Source: Belnapia rosea (GTDB taxonomy: Bacteria > Pseudomonadota > Alphaproteobacteria > Acetobacterales > Acetobacteraceae). Taken from it: a stretch of DNA of 64,000 nucleotides. A model generated the notes under the pieces. It searched no databases. It was not told where the DNA came from and saw only the letters and a program-made list of their open reading frames with translations. The stretch spans positions 112,265 through 176,264 of the forward strand of contig NZ_FMZX01000009.1 of assembly GCF_900101615.1 (NCBI RefSeq), written 5' to 3'. Both the position numbers and the translations under genes were made by a program. Each line of letters begins with the position of its first letter. Positions within the stretch are counted from its first letter, which is position 1. Below are positions 42,781 to 55,462 of this stretch, piece by piece.

Positions 42781-43437
42781 ATGAAATTTTTCGTCGATAC
42801 TGCCGAAGTGTCCGAAATCCGCGCGCTGGCCGAGGCCGGGCTGGTCGATGGTGTCACCACCAATCCCAGCCTCATCGCCAAGTCCGGGCGCAAGATGGCG
42901 GAGGTGATTGCCGAGATCTGCGAGATCACCCCGGGCCCGGTCTCCGCCGAGGTCACCGCGATCGACTTCGACACCATGCTGGCCGAGGGGCGCTTCCTCC
43001 GCGGCATCGCCAAGAACGTAGCGGTGAAGGTGCCACTGACCGAGGCGGGGCTCAGCGTCTGCCGCAGCCTCGCCGATGAAGGCACGAAGGTGAACGTCAC
43101 CCTTTGCTTCTCCCCTGCCCAGGCGCTGCTCGCCGCCAAGGCCGGCGCCGCCTATATCTCGCCTTTCGTCGGCCGGCTCGACGATATCGCGTATGACGGC
43201 ATGCTCCTCATTGCCGACATCATGAAGATCTACCGAAACTACTCCTATATTAAGACAGAAGTCCTGGTCGCGTCCATCCGCCACCCGGTCCATCTGGTCG
43301 AGGCCGCCAAGCTTGGCGCGGAGGTGGCGACCCTGCCGCCGAATGTCATCCGCCAGCTCTTCAAGCATCCGCTGACCGACCGCGGGTTGGAATCCTTCCT
43401 CGCCGATTGGCGCAAGACGGGCCAGAGCATCCTGTGA
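42781..43437 (+). CDS. tal: transaldolase / fructose-6-phosphate aldolase family
   Basis: A 218-residue short transaldolase. [15 protein letters not shown] opens the barrel, [11 protein letters not shown] follows and the Schiff-base lysine is Lys83 in [20 protein letters not shown] closes the site. The small subfamily includes both true transaldolases and FSA; sequence alone does not separate them. It supports pentose phosphate flow in the cytosol. The stop overlaps the GTG start of the DUF484 gene (GTGA). Confidence 0.93.
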   Translation: MKFFVDTAEVSEIRALAEAGLVDGVTTNPSLIAKSGRKMAEVIAEICEITPGPVSAEVTAIDFDTMLAEGRFLRGIAKNVAVKVPLTEAGLSVCRSLADEGTKVNVTLCFSPAQALLAAKAGAAYISPFVGRLDDIAYDGMLLIADIMKIYRNYSYIKTEVLVASIRHPVHLVEAAKLGAEVATLPPNVIRQLFKHPLTDRGLESFLADWRKTGQSIL

Positions 43438-44135
43438 GCGCTATTCCCTTGAACGGTACCAGCCTGGCACCCCTCTCGGCGCCCGAACCGCAGCCCCTGC
43501 CCGCCCCCGTGCCGGCGCCGGAGGCGGTGGTGGACTTCCTCAAGTCCAACCCGGACTTCCTCGCCGAGAGGCCGGACCTGTTCCGTGCCCTCACCCCGCC
43601 CAAGCGCATCCATGGCGAGCGCCTGGCGGACCACATGGCAGCGATGCTGGCGGCCGAGCGCCGCCGCGTCCGCTCGCTGGAGGCCGAGGTGGATGCGGCC
43701 GTCACTGCCGGCCGCGCCGGGCATGGGCTGAGCATCCGCGTCCGCCTCGCCGTGCTGGCGCTGATGCGCGCCCAGGACGTGGTCGAGACCCTGACGGAGG
43801 AGCTGCCCGCCCTGCTCGGCGTCGAGACCTGCACCCTGCTGGCCGAGACGCCCGACCGCCGCGGCGTACCGAAGCTGCCGCGCGGCAAGGTGGGCGAGCT
43901 GCTCGGACCGGGGCGGGATGCGCTGGTCCGCGCCGCGCCCACCGATATCGAGCTGCTGCATCAGGAGGCCGCCTCCCTCGTCATGCGGGACGCGCTGGTG
44001 CGGGTGCCGGTCTGGACCGGCCATCCGACGCTGATGGCACTCGGCGCGCGGGACCCGCAGGCCCTGCCGACCCGGCAGGCGACGGCGACCCTCGCCTTCC
44101 TCGGCCGCGCCGTGGCGGCGGCACTGGCCCGCTAG
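43434..44135 (+). CDS. DUF484 family protein
   Basis: A 233-residue protein with a Pro/Ala-rich N-terminus, then [22 protein letters not shown], the DUF484 signature, a coiled-coil (about 70-95) and a GAF-like domain (about 110-225). These proteins are commonly located next to xerC as here. They are thought to be regulatory, but no biochemical role is established to my knowledge. The GTG at 43434 overlaps the tal stop and is taken as the start; the GTG is part of GTGA, which implies translational coupling. Confidence 0.85.
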   Translation: MSAIPLNGTSLAPLSAPEPQPLPAPVPAPEAVVDFLKSNPDFLAERPDLFRALTPPKRIHGERLADHMAAMLAAERRRVRSLEAEVDAAVTAGRAGHGLSIRVRLAVLALMRAQDVVETLTEELPALLGVETCTLLAETPDRRGVPKLPRGKVGELLGPGRDALVRAAPTDIELLHQEAASLVMRDALVRVPVWTGHPTLMALGARDPQALPTRQATATLAFLGRAVAAALAR

Positions 44136-44146
44136 GCAGGCTCGCC

Positions 44147-45082
44147 ATGGCCGAGGCGCGCGCCCTCGCGGCCGGCTATCTCGATTGGCTGGCCCGGGAG
44201 CGTCGGGCGGCCGCGAATACGGTCGAGGCCTATGGCCTCGACCTGCGCGATTTCCTCGCCTTCCTCACCGGGCATCTGGGGGAGGAGCCGGACCTGGCGG
44301 CGCTGGCCGCGCTGCGGCCGGCGGATATCCGCGCCTTCCTCGCCGCCCGGGCCAATGCCGGTGCCGGCAATGCCACCCGCGCCCGCCAGCTGGCCGCCAT
44401 CCGCGGCTTCCTCCGCCATCTGGCGAGGACATGCGGGCTGTCGCCGCTCGCCATCGCCAATATCCGCGGCCCCCGCGCCAAGCCGCCGGTGCCCCGCGCC
44501 CTGACGCCGGAGCAGGCGAAGGAGGTGGCGGCGCGGACCGGCAGCATCCACCAGCCCGGCCATGCCGAGAGCCCGGCCGAGCAGGCGGCGCGGGATACGG
44601 CGCTCTTCACCCTGCTCTATGGCTGCGGCCTGCGCATCGCCGAGGCGCTGGCCCTGGACGTGCGGGACGCCCCGCTGCCCGGCAGCCAGGCCGCGCTGCG
44701 GGTGACGGGCAAGGGCGGCAAGCAGCGCCTGGTACCCGTGCTGCCGGCGGTGCGCGAGGCGATCGCCGCCTATCTCGTGGAACGCGGCGGCGCGCCCCCC
44801 GAGGCCCCGCTGTTCCGCGGCACCCGCGGCGCCCGGCTCGACCCGGCGGTGGCCCAGCGGGCGATGCGGCACTACCGCCGCCTCGCCGGCCTGCCGGAAC
44901 ATGCGACACCGCATGCGCTGCGACATTCCTTCGCCACGCATCTCCTCGGCGGCGGCGCCGACCTGCGGGCGATCCAGGAGCTGCTGGGCCATGCCAGCCT
45001 CTCCACCACCCAGCGCTACACCCGGGTGGATGCCGCGGCCCTGCTCGAGACCTGGCGCCGGGCGCATCCCCGCGCCGGGTGA
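44147..45082 (+). CDS. xerC: tyrosine recombinase XerC
   Basis: A 311-residue site-specific recombinase. A SAM-like N-terminal core-binding domain (about 1-100) is followed by the catalytic domain with Arg in YGCGLRIAEAL, His-x-x-Arg in PHALRHSFATH, the later His in LLGHASLSTTQ and Tyr in RYTRVD. With XerD it resolves chromosome dimers at dif. It starts 11 bases after DUF484; the linkage is conserved in many proteobacteria. Confidence 0.93.
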   Translation: MAEARALAAGYLDWLARERRAAANTVEAYGLDLRDFLAFLTGHLGEEPDLAALAALRPADIRAFLAARANAGAGNATRARQLAAIRGFLRHLARTCGLSPLAIANIRGPRAKPPVPRALTPEQAKEVAARTGSIHQPGHAESPAEQAARDTALFTLLYGCGLRIAEALALDVRDAPLPGSQAALRVTGKGGKQRLVPVLPAVREAIAAYLVERGGAPPEAPLFRGTRGARLDPAVAQRAMRHYRRLAGLPEHATPHALRHSFATHLLGGGADLRAIQELLGHASLSTTQRYTRVDAAALLETWRRAHPRAG

Positions 45083-45149
45083 CGTCTGGCCGGCCGGGGC
45101 GCCTGCGACTATGGTGCGCCCAACCCGACTCCCCCATTGAGGATCGCCG

Positions 45150-45366
45150 ATGCGCGACGGCAAGATCACCCAGTACACCCCGAAGCTCGTCGAGGGCGTC
45201 ACCCCGGTGCAGCGGATCGAGGTGGACAGTCGCAAGGTGCCCTGCGACGGCGAGGTGGCGGGGCCCGGCCTCGGCCATCCGCGCGTCTGGCTGCCGATGA
45301 ACCCGAACGAGACGCAGGTGACCTGCCCCTATTGCTCCATCACCTATGTATTGAAGGCCGGGGCGG

Positions 45367-45386
<20 letters not shown>
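45150..45386 (+). CDS. small zinc-binding protein, NDUFS6-like
   Basis: A 78-residue protein. VPCDG, the GHPRVWL strand and CPYCSITYVLK supply three Cys and one His, as in the zinc fold of the mitochondrial complex I subunit NDUFS6 and its alphaproteobacterial relatives. A part in complex I assembly is therefore plausible by family. The last 20 bases overlap the start of polA in another frame. Confidence 0.8.
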
Positions 45387-48234
<2,848 letters not shown>

Positions 48235-48327
48235 CGCTTTACGTTACGGGCTGACGCTCCGCACAATGTGATAAGACAAGGGCTGCACGTTATCGCACAG
48301 CCCTGAAACCATTTCGGAGACATTGAA

Positions 48328-50535
48328 ATGAAGGGCGCCGCAGGGCCGGGTCTGCCCAGCCGCTTGCGAGCAAGGCTGCCGCCTTCCCTTCGGCTGCTGC
48401 TGGCCGCGTCGCTCGTCGTGCCCCTGGGCTTCCTGGTCGGTGCCGCCTGGTATGACCATCACCGCCTGCAGAACGAAGCCCATGCCAACCTGGCCCGCCT
48501 CTCGGCAGTGGCCAGGGAGCATGCGCTCAAGGTGGTCGAAACCAATTCCCTGGTGCTGGACCGCATGGAGGACCGCATCCGGGGGCTGAGCTGGGCCGAG
48601 ATCGAAGCGCAGAACGAGCCCATCCAGCGCTGGCTCCGCGGCCTTGACGAGCGGTTTGCGCAGATCACCTCGCTGCACCTCACCCGCCCGGACGGGCGGG
48701 TGGTGACGCTCAGCATCGCCTGGCCGACGCCCAGCCTCTCGGTCGCGGACCGCCTCTACTTCCGCCGCCTCCGCGATGGCGAGCCAGGGATGATCTTCAG
48801 CGAGCCGGTGCGGTCGCGGCTGACCGGCATCGTCACCTTCGCCGTCGCCCGGCGCCGCGAAAGCGCGGATGGGCAGTTCGACGGCGCGCTCATCGGCTCC
48901 ATCCTGCCCGGCTATTTCCAGGCGCAGTGGCACGCGATGGACCCGGAGGGCAGGGCGAGCTTCGCGCTGATGCGCACCGATGGCCAGATGCTGGCCGTGC
49001 ATCCCTCGGCTGGCGACGGCCTGCACGGCCCGCCCGATCCCGCCACGGTGCCGGAGGCGGTGCGGCATCCGAGCATCGCCAACCCGGTCATCGCCCGCTT
49101 CGGCGAGCGTGGTGAATGGCTGACCGCCTTCCGCCAGGTCGGGCAGCACCCCCTCGTCGTCTCCGTCACCCTCTCGCTCGATCAGGTCCGGGCCGAATGG
49201 CTGGCGAATACGGCCCGGATGGCCCTGCTCTGCCTGGTCGCCGCGCTGGCGCTCGGCTTCACCACGCTGCTGGCCATCCGCCGCTGGCGCTCCGAGCAGG
49301 TCATGCTGTCCGAGCTGACCATCAGCCGCGACGAGTTGCAGGCCGAGATCGCCCGGCGGGAAGCGGCCGAGGCCGGGCTGCTGCAGGCCCAGCGGCTGGA
49401 GTCGCTCGGCCGCCTCACCGGCGGCGTGGCCCATGACTTCAACAACCTGCTGACCGCCATCCTCGGGACGGTCCATCTGCTGGAGCGGCATCTCGGTGCC
49501 GCCGCGGATGAGCGGATGCGGAAGTATATCGGCATGGTCCGCGACGCCGTGCAGCGCGGTGCCCGGCTGAATGCCAGCCTGCTGGCTTTCGCCCGGCGGC
49601 AGAAGCTGCATGCCACGAGCCTCGATGCGAACGACCTGGTGCAGGGCTTCGCGCCCCTGATCCAGCGCGCGCTGGGCGAGGCGGTGACGCTGGCCGTCCA
49701 TCTCGAGCCGGGCCTGCCCCCCTGCCGGGCGGATGCCGCCCAGCTCGAGGCCGCCCTGCTCAACCTCGCCATCAATGCGCGGGATGCCATGACCCGCGGC
49801 GGCACCGTGATGCTCTCCACCCGCTCGGCCCCGCTCGATGCCGCGCAGCTTGCCACCAACCCGGATGCCCGGCCCGGCTTCTACGTGGCGCTGGCCCTGC
49901 AGGATACCGGGACGGGCATGCCGCCCGAGGTGCGCGAGCGGGCCTTCGAGCCCTTCTTCACCACCAAGCCGCAGGGCAAGGGAACCGGGCTCGGCCTGTC
50001 CCAGGTCTTCGGCTTCATGCGGCAGCTCGGGGGCCATGTGACCATCGAGAGCGCGCTCGGCGAGGGCACCGAGATCACGCTCTTCCTGCCCGTGGCCGCC
50101 GAGCCCCCGGCCGCCCTGCCGGTGCCGGCCCCCTCGCACCCTGACGGGCTCCGCCCCCCTGCCCATGCCACCATCCTGGTGGTCGAGGATGACGAGCGCG
50201 TCCGCGAGGTGGCGGCCGAGACCCTGCGCGATGCCGGCTTCCAGGTGGTCGCAGTGCAGGATGGGCCGGAAGCGCTGGCCATGCTGGGCCGGCCGGGGCG
50301 CTTCGACCTCATGTTCAGCGACATCGTCATGCCGGGCGGCATGACCGGGATCGAGCTGGCCCAGGCCGCCCGCCGGATGCATCCCAGGCTCCCGATACTG
50401 CTGGCGACCGGATTTGCCGCCACCGTCGAGGGGGCCGCCGATCATGGCTTCGAGGTGCTTCCGAAGCCCTATGATCAGGCCGCCCTGGTGCGCCGCATCG
50501 CCGAGCTGCTGGCCGAGCGGCAGCCGGTCGCCTGA
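48328..50535 (+). CDS. hybrid sensor histidine kinase with C-terminal receiver
   Basis: A 735-residue two-component sensor. A cytoplasmic N-terminus and TM1 (about 20-42) lead to a periplasmic dCache-like sensor (about 45-285), TM2 (about 290-312), a short coiled coil, the HisKA box with His369 in GGVAHDFNN, the ATPase with NLAINARDAM, DTGTGMP and GTGLGLSQ, and a receiver with phospho-acceptor Asp665 in FSDIVMPGG and Lys in LPKPYD. Phosphate probably flows from His369 to Asp665 and on to an unseen partner. The ligand is unknown. It ends shortly before tRNA-Ser, the island boundary. Confidence 0.9.
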   Translation: MKGAAGPGLPSRLRARLPPSLRLLLAASLVVPLGFLVGAAWYDHHRLQNEAHANLARLSAVAREHALKVVETNSLVLDRMEDRIRGLSWAEIEAQNEPIQRWLRGLDERFAQITSLHLTRPDGRVVTLSIAWPTPSLSVADRLYFRRLRDGEPGMIFSEPVRSRLTGIVTFAVARRRESADGQFDGALIGSILPGYFQAQWHAMDPEGRASFALMRTDGQMLAVHPSAGDGLHGPPDPATVPEAVRHPSIANPVIARFGERGEWLTAFRQVGQHPLVVSVTLSLDQVRAEWLANTARMALLCLVAALALGFTTLLAIRRWRSEQVMLSELTISRDELQAEIARREAAEAGLLQAQRLESLGRLTGGVAHDFNNLLTAILGTVHLLERHLGAAADERMRKYIGMVRDAVQRGARLNASLLAFARRQKLHATSLDANDLVQGFAPLIQRALGEAVTLAVHLEPGLPPCRADAAQLEAALLNLAINARDAMTRGGTVMLSTRSAPLDAAQLATNPDARPGFYVALALQDTGTGMPPEVRERAFEPFFTTKPQGKGTGLGLSQVFGFMRQLGGHVTIESALGEGTEITLFLPVAAEPPAALPVPAPSHPDGLRPPAHATILVVEDDERVREVAAETLRDAGFQVVAVQDGPEALAMLGRPGRFDLMFSDIVMPGGMTGIELAQAARRMHPRLPILLATGFAATVEGAADHGFEVLPKPYDQAALVRRIAELLAERQPVA

Positions 50536-50591
50536 CCGGCCTCAGGCGTTGCGCTGCGGGCCGCAGCCCATTATAGGCTGCCTCCGACCAT

Positions 50592-51963
<1,372 letters not shown>

Positions 51964-53226
51964 ATGCTGACGGATGCGCAGTGCAGGAAGGCAAAACCCA
52001 AAGAGAAGTCGTACAAAATTTACGCTGAAAGCGGATTGTACCTGCTGGTCAACCCGAACGGCTCGAAACTTTGGCAAATGAAGTACGTGTACGGAGATAA
52101 AGCACGCACGTACTCCATTGGCCCCTACGGGGATGGAAAGGATCAAGTCACCCTGGCTGAGGCACGAGAAAAACGGGAAGAAGCCAAAAAAATCTTGAAA
52201 GAAGGACGCGACCCGACACTTGTAAAACGCCTCAACCGTATCCAGACAACCACTGACCATTCCACGCTTTTTGAGGACGTCGCTCAGGCGTGGCTGGAGA
52301 AGAATCGCTCGGGTTGGGCTCCAAAGCACGCGACGGACGTCGCCTCCAGCTTCAAGAAGGAGGTTTATCCCGCCATCGGCAGACTGCCGATGGCCGAAAT
52401 CACCAGTGTCATGATCATGAAGCTCGTGCTGGCTCCAATCGAGAAGCGCGGAACTTTCGAGACAGCCCATCGCATCCGCCAGCGTATCTCTGCCGTGTTC
52501 CGGTACGCCGCCGCCCTGGGTCTCGTCCCGAGGGAGCATGATCCGGCCGGTCCGCACCTGCTCCAGATTATGAAGCCCGTCCCGCGGAAAAGGCCGCAGC
52601 CTGCGATTACGGAGCTCGAGCCGCTGCGCGAGATGCTGCGAAAGGCCGAGGAGTACCCGTGCCATCCGACGACCAAGCTGGCGATGCGATTCGTCGCACT
52701 GACGGCCGTGCGCGTCGCAACGATGTCAGGCGCACGTTGGGAACAGTTCGTTGGCCTCGATGGCCTATTGCCGATCTGGGAGATTCCCGCCGAGCAGATG
52801 AAGGGCGAAACCGGACACAAGCTGCCCTTCACGGTTCCCCTTTGTAGACAAGCGGTCGAGGTCATTGAGGCCGCCCAGCGCATCAACGGCCAGTTCCCCT
52901 GGGTATTCCCCAACGATATTCGCCCGCAGAAAGGACCGATCTCCAACAACGCGGTGATCTTCCATCTTTACCGCGTCGGCTATCGCGGGAAGCACACGGC
53001 GCACGGCTTTCGCGCTTCGTTCTCCACCATCCTGAACGAACGGCACTCGTCTATGCGCGACATCATCAACTTCGCTCTGGCGCACGTGCCGAAGGATGAG
53101 GTGGAGGCTGCCTATAACCGCGCGAAGTACCTCGAGGAACGCCGCAGGCTGCACCAGGAATACGCAGACCTCCTACTCGCGGGCTTCCCCTCGGCGTTCG
53201 AGCTCCTCGACGGAAGGAAGCGTTGA
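51964..53226 (+). CDS. int: P4-type tyrosine integrase (DUF4102 N-terminal arm)
   Basis: A 420-residue integrase. The N-terminal arm-binding domain LTDAQCRKAKPKEKSYKI plus GLYLLVNPNGSKLW is diagnostic for the P4/DUF4102 group. The catalytic domain has Arg in TAVRVATMSG, His-x-x-Arg in AHGFRASFST, the late His in LAHVPKDEVE and Tyr in EAAYNRAKYLEERR. It is full length. AAAGGA precedes the ATG at 51964. Its base composition is markedly less GC-rich than the core genes, as expected for transferred DNA. It probably inserted the island into tRNA-Ser. Confidence 0.93.
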   Translation: MLTDAQCRKAKPKEKSYKIYAESGLYLLVNPNGSKLWQMKYVYGDKARTYSIGPYGDGKDQVTLAEAREKREEAKKILKEGRDPTLVKRLNRIQTTTDHSTLFEDVAQAWLEKNRSGWAPKHATDVASSFKKEVYPAIGRLPMAEITSVMIMKLVLAPIEKRGTFETAHRIRQRISAVFRYAAALGLVPREHDPAGPHLLQIMKPVPRKRPQPAITELEPLREMLRKAEEYPCHPTTKLAMRFVALTAVRVATMSGARWEQFVGLDGLLPIWEIPAEQMKGETGHKLPFTVPLCRQAVEVIEAAQRINGQFPWVFPNDIRPQKGPISNNAVIFHLYRVGYRGKHTAHGFRASFSTILNERHSSMRDIINFALAHVPKDEVEAAYNRAKYLEERRRLHQEYADLLLAGFPSAFELLDGRKR

Positions 53227-53273
53227 TCGGTGCAGGAACCGGCGCCGCGGCGAAGTGCCTGGGGTGGCATTTC

Positions 53274-54097
53274 ATGGATAATCGGCATGCCCACACGGCA
53301 CCTAACTTCCGGACCCTTGATCATGCCCGCCTGTTGTGGTGCAGGTGGAAACTACAGGACTCTCTGGTCCGACGCTCCTTTGGACGGCATCCAGAGGCGA
53401 TCGGTAGTGGCGTCGACCGTTCAGGGAAGTCGCGGCACGTCCGCAGTTCCCCAAACGAGGCGCCGCCGCGGGAAGCCACGCAGGCTCTCGGCGACTTTAT
53501 CCGGGCCCCGCATCTCGCGTTCCTCGACCTTGAGGCGTCGTCCCTCCACTATGATAGCTTTCCGATCGAGATCGGATGGGTGTTCGGAGACGGCTCGGGC
53601 AAGTCTGCGCTGATCAGGCCGGAGCCGGGATGGAAGGATTGGTCGCCCAACGCGCAGTCCTTGCATGGCATCTCCATAGAGACGCTCAGGCGTGAGGGAC
53701 TCCCTGCGGCCGAGGTGGCGTGGTGGGCCGCCAGCTCATTGAGAGGGCTCCTTGTCGTCTCCGACGCACCAAGCGCTGACCAGCAATGGCTCAACCGACT
53801 GGCCGAGGCAGCGGACATCGACCGCATTGCCACCATCCGCCCCATCACTACGAGGCGCTGAATGTCGCCTGCCGTCGGCTGAACGCATTGATCGCGAACG
53901 GCGCGTCCGGTCGCGCGTGGTCGGACATACTCGTGCGGGATGCCGCCAGCCGCCTCGTCACGGAGGCATATTCCGGGGAACAAGTCCTATGCCCGCCGCG
54001 ACATCGCGCACTATATGACACTCGGTCCCTGTGGAGGATCTGGATGTCTGTCAGCGACCCGGTCACGGACCTTTTGGCCCAGCACGGTACTTCATGA
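53274..54097 (+). pseudogene. DEDDh 3'-5' exonuclease, frameshifted
   Basis: Two frames carry one exonuclease domain. The first (ending at 53861) holds Exo I LAFLDLEASSL and Exo II with VVSDAPSADQQWL. After about 53840-53865 the reading continues in another frame as EALNVACRRLN and reaches Exo III HRALYDTRSL, stopping at 54097. All four acidic residues and the His of DnaQ-type nucleases are therefore present but split by a single frameshift. The first 80 codons before 53511 match nothing and the true start is unclear. It may be a dead gene or a sequencing error. Confidence 0.6.
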
Positions 54098-54134
54098 GGG
54101 CCAGGGCGTTCTCGCAGGGGCGGCGCTGTTTGCT

Positions 54135-54297
54135 AATCCCGGACGAGAACTCGTCTATGCGGCACATCATCGGCTCCGCCCTGGCGCACGTGCCGAAGAA
54201 CGAAGTAGAATGAGCAGAACTTCCCGAGAATTCCTCCTCGGCGTTCGAGCTCCTCAGGGGAGAAAGCGCTGGCCGGCGCAGAAACCGGCGACGTGGC
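54135..54297 (+). pseudogene. remnant of a second integrase 3' end
   Basis: The stretch coding SSMRHIIGSALAHVPKNEVE matches SSMRDIINFALAHVPKDEVE in the intact integrase, then about 50 bases are missing, then CTCGGCGTTCGAGCTCCTC is shared exactly with the integrase end, and the similarity runs on into the DNA behind its stop codon (GGTGCAGGAACCGGCG versus GGCGCAGAAACCGGCG). The His and Tyr part is broken, so it cannot be active. It is a decayed copy of a related integrase end with its downstream flank. Confidence 0.7.
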
Positions 54298-54308
54298 ATT
54301 GCAGAACT

Positions 54309-55385
54309 TTACTGTCGTCTCAACCAAGCGATATCTCTAGGTTGTTCTCCTTTGTGAGATAGCAATATCTCCCAACAGAGATCGGTCCGGTCCAGCCGAG
54401 TATATAAACGTCCGGCATCATCCTCGCCATTACTGATATGCCGCTCCCACCAAGCGTCAAGACCCTGCAGTTTTTTCCAGGCTGGTGGTAGACGGGCGGT
54501 AGACTGCTGCAGTTCTGCACATGCCCGATAGAACGCCTGCCGATTCCCGAACTCGCCGCAAGCGACAGTCAGGCTATCACGCAATAGCCGGACCCTGGGC
54601 AACAGCGCTGCCAGGACGGTCTGCATCTCCTCCGGCAGCCGCCGGCCGACCGGCATAACCGCAGTTGTTGCGGCGACCGCACGCGGCACTCTGGTGCCCG
54701 CCCCCAAAATCAATGCTTCGTTGGCTGCCGCCACCGATGCCTCCGCCGCCTGGAGCAGTGCGCGTTCCTCAGCAAGTTCTGCTCGGAGAGCCTGGACCAC
54801 GGCGTCGAGTGCCGGCTCCCGCGGCGTACCCCGCAAGCGCTCGTTCTCCGCTTGCATGGCCGCTTCGCGGGCACGTGCCGCGGCAAGTTGAGCCTCGACC
54901 AAGCGAAGCCGCAGTTCCCCCGCAGCGGGCGGTCCAGGGGCGGGTTGTCCGATGACCCGCTCCAACATCTTGGTCAGTGGCTCTGCCCCCGCCGGCCGGA
55001 GAAAGCGGACAAACCAATCCGCCTCGATTCCCTCCGCCGGTTCACCGAGCCAGGGTCCGGACCGCAGGACCGTGACCCCGGCCTGCCGCAGGCGCGCCGC
55101 GGACTCATCCCGAGTCGCCACGCTTCCAGCGACCAGGAGCCAAACCTCCTCCCCGCCCTCCACCAGGGCATAGGCAGTCGGCTCTACCGCCGTAGCCGCC
55201 GGACGGCAGGCGGCCAACGGTGTGCCAGCATGGGATACGTCGATGCTACCGGCATCACCAAGCGGGTAGGCAAGGCCGCGCCAAACGGCACCGCACCGAC
55301 CATCGGGAAGCGTTACGGTTCGACACTGGCGCTGTTCTAGAAGTTTATCAACATCTAGAACCTGAACCAGGATATGTGTATCCAT
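54309..55385 (-). CDS. unrecognised coiled-coil protein divergent from zorA
   Basis: A protein of about 358 residues of unknown family. The first 150 residues look like a compact alpha/beta domain (HILVQVLDVDKLLEQ, LPDGRCGAVWRGLAYPLG, ADWFVRFLRP); about 165-230 form an Ala/Arg/Glu coiled coil (LRLVEAQLAAARAREAAMQ); the end is helical with several Trp. There is no signal peptide, membrane helix or enzyme motif. ATGs at 55400 and 55430 are alternative starts. It shares a 77-base intergenic space with zorA, so it may be a regulator or accessory of that defence system; that is inference from position only. Confidence 0.6.
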   Translation of the reverse strand: MDTHILVQVLDVDKLLEQRQCRTVTLPDGRCGAVWRGLAYPLGDAGSIDVSHAGTPLAACRPAATAVEPTAYALVEGGEEVWLLVAGSVATRDESAARLRQAGVTVLRSGPWLGEPAEGIEADWFVRFLRPAGAEPLTKMLERVIGQPAPGPPAAGELRLRLVEAQLAAARAREAAMQAENERLRGTPREPALDAVVQALRAELAEERALLQAAEASVAAANEALILGAGTRVPRAVAATTAVMPVGRRLPEEMQTVLAALLPRVRLLRDSLTVACGEFGNRQAFYRACAELQQSTARLPPAWKKLQGLDAWWERHISNGEDDAGRLYTRLDRTDLCWEILLSHKGEQPRDIAWLRRQ

Positions 55386-55436
55386 TGGAAAATGCGACAT
55401 TCTAAGGTTGCAATGTTCCCGCGCGGGCATCAGGCA

Positions 55437-55458
55437 ACGAAACCCGCGCGAGGTTCGT
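55437..55458 (+). promoter_or_regulatory. stem-loop covering the zorA ribosome site
   Basis: ACGAAACC (from 55437) can pair with GGTTCGT (to 55458) with one bulged base around a CGCGCGA loop. The presumed Shine-Dalgarno GAGG (55450-55453) falls in the loop and right arm, ten bases before the ATG at 55463. Such pairing would lower zorA translation unless opened. A CCCGCGCG motif occurs both at 55418 and 55443. Confidence 0.35.
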
Positions 55459-55462
55459 GCCC

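Noticed and set aside
48244..50445. A 733-codon minus-strand frame opposite the hybrid histidine kinase
   Set aside because: The plus strand has complete HisKA, ATPase and receiver motifs; the antisense translation has no family features.
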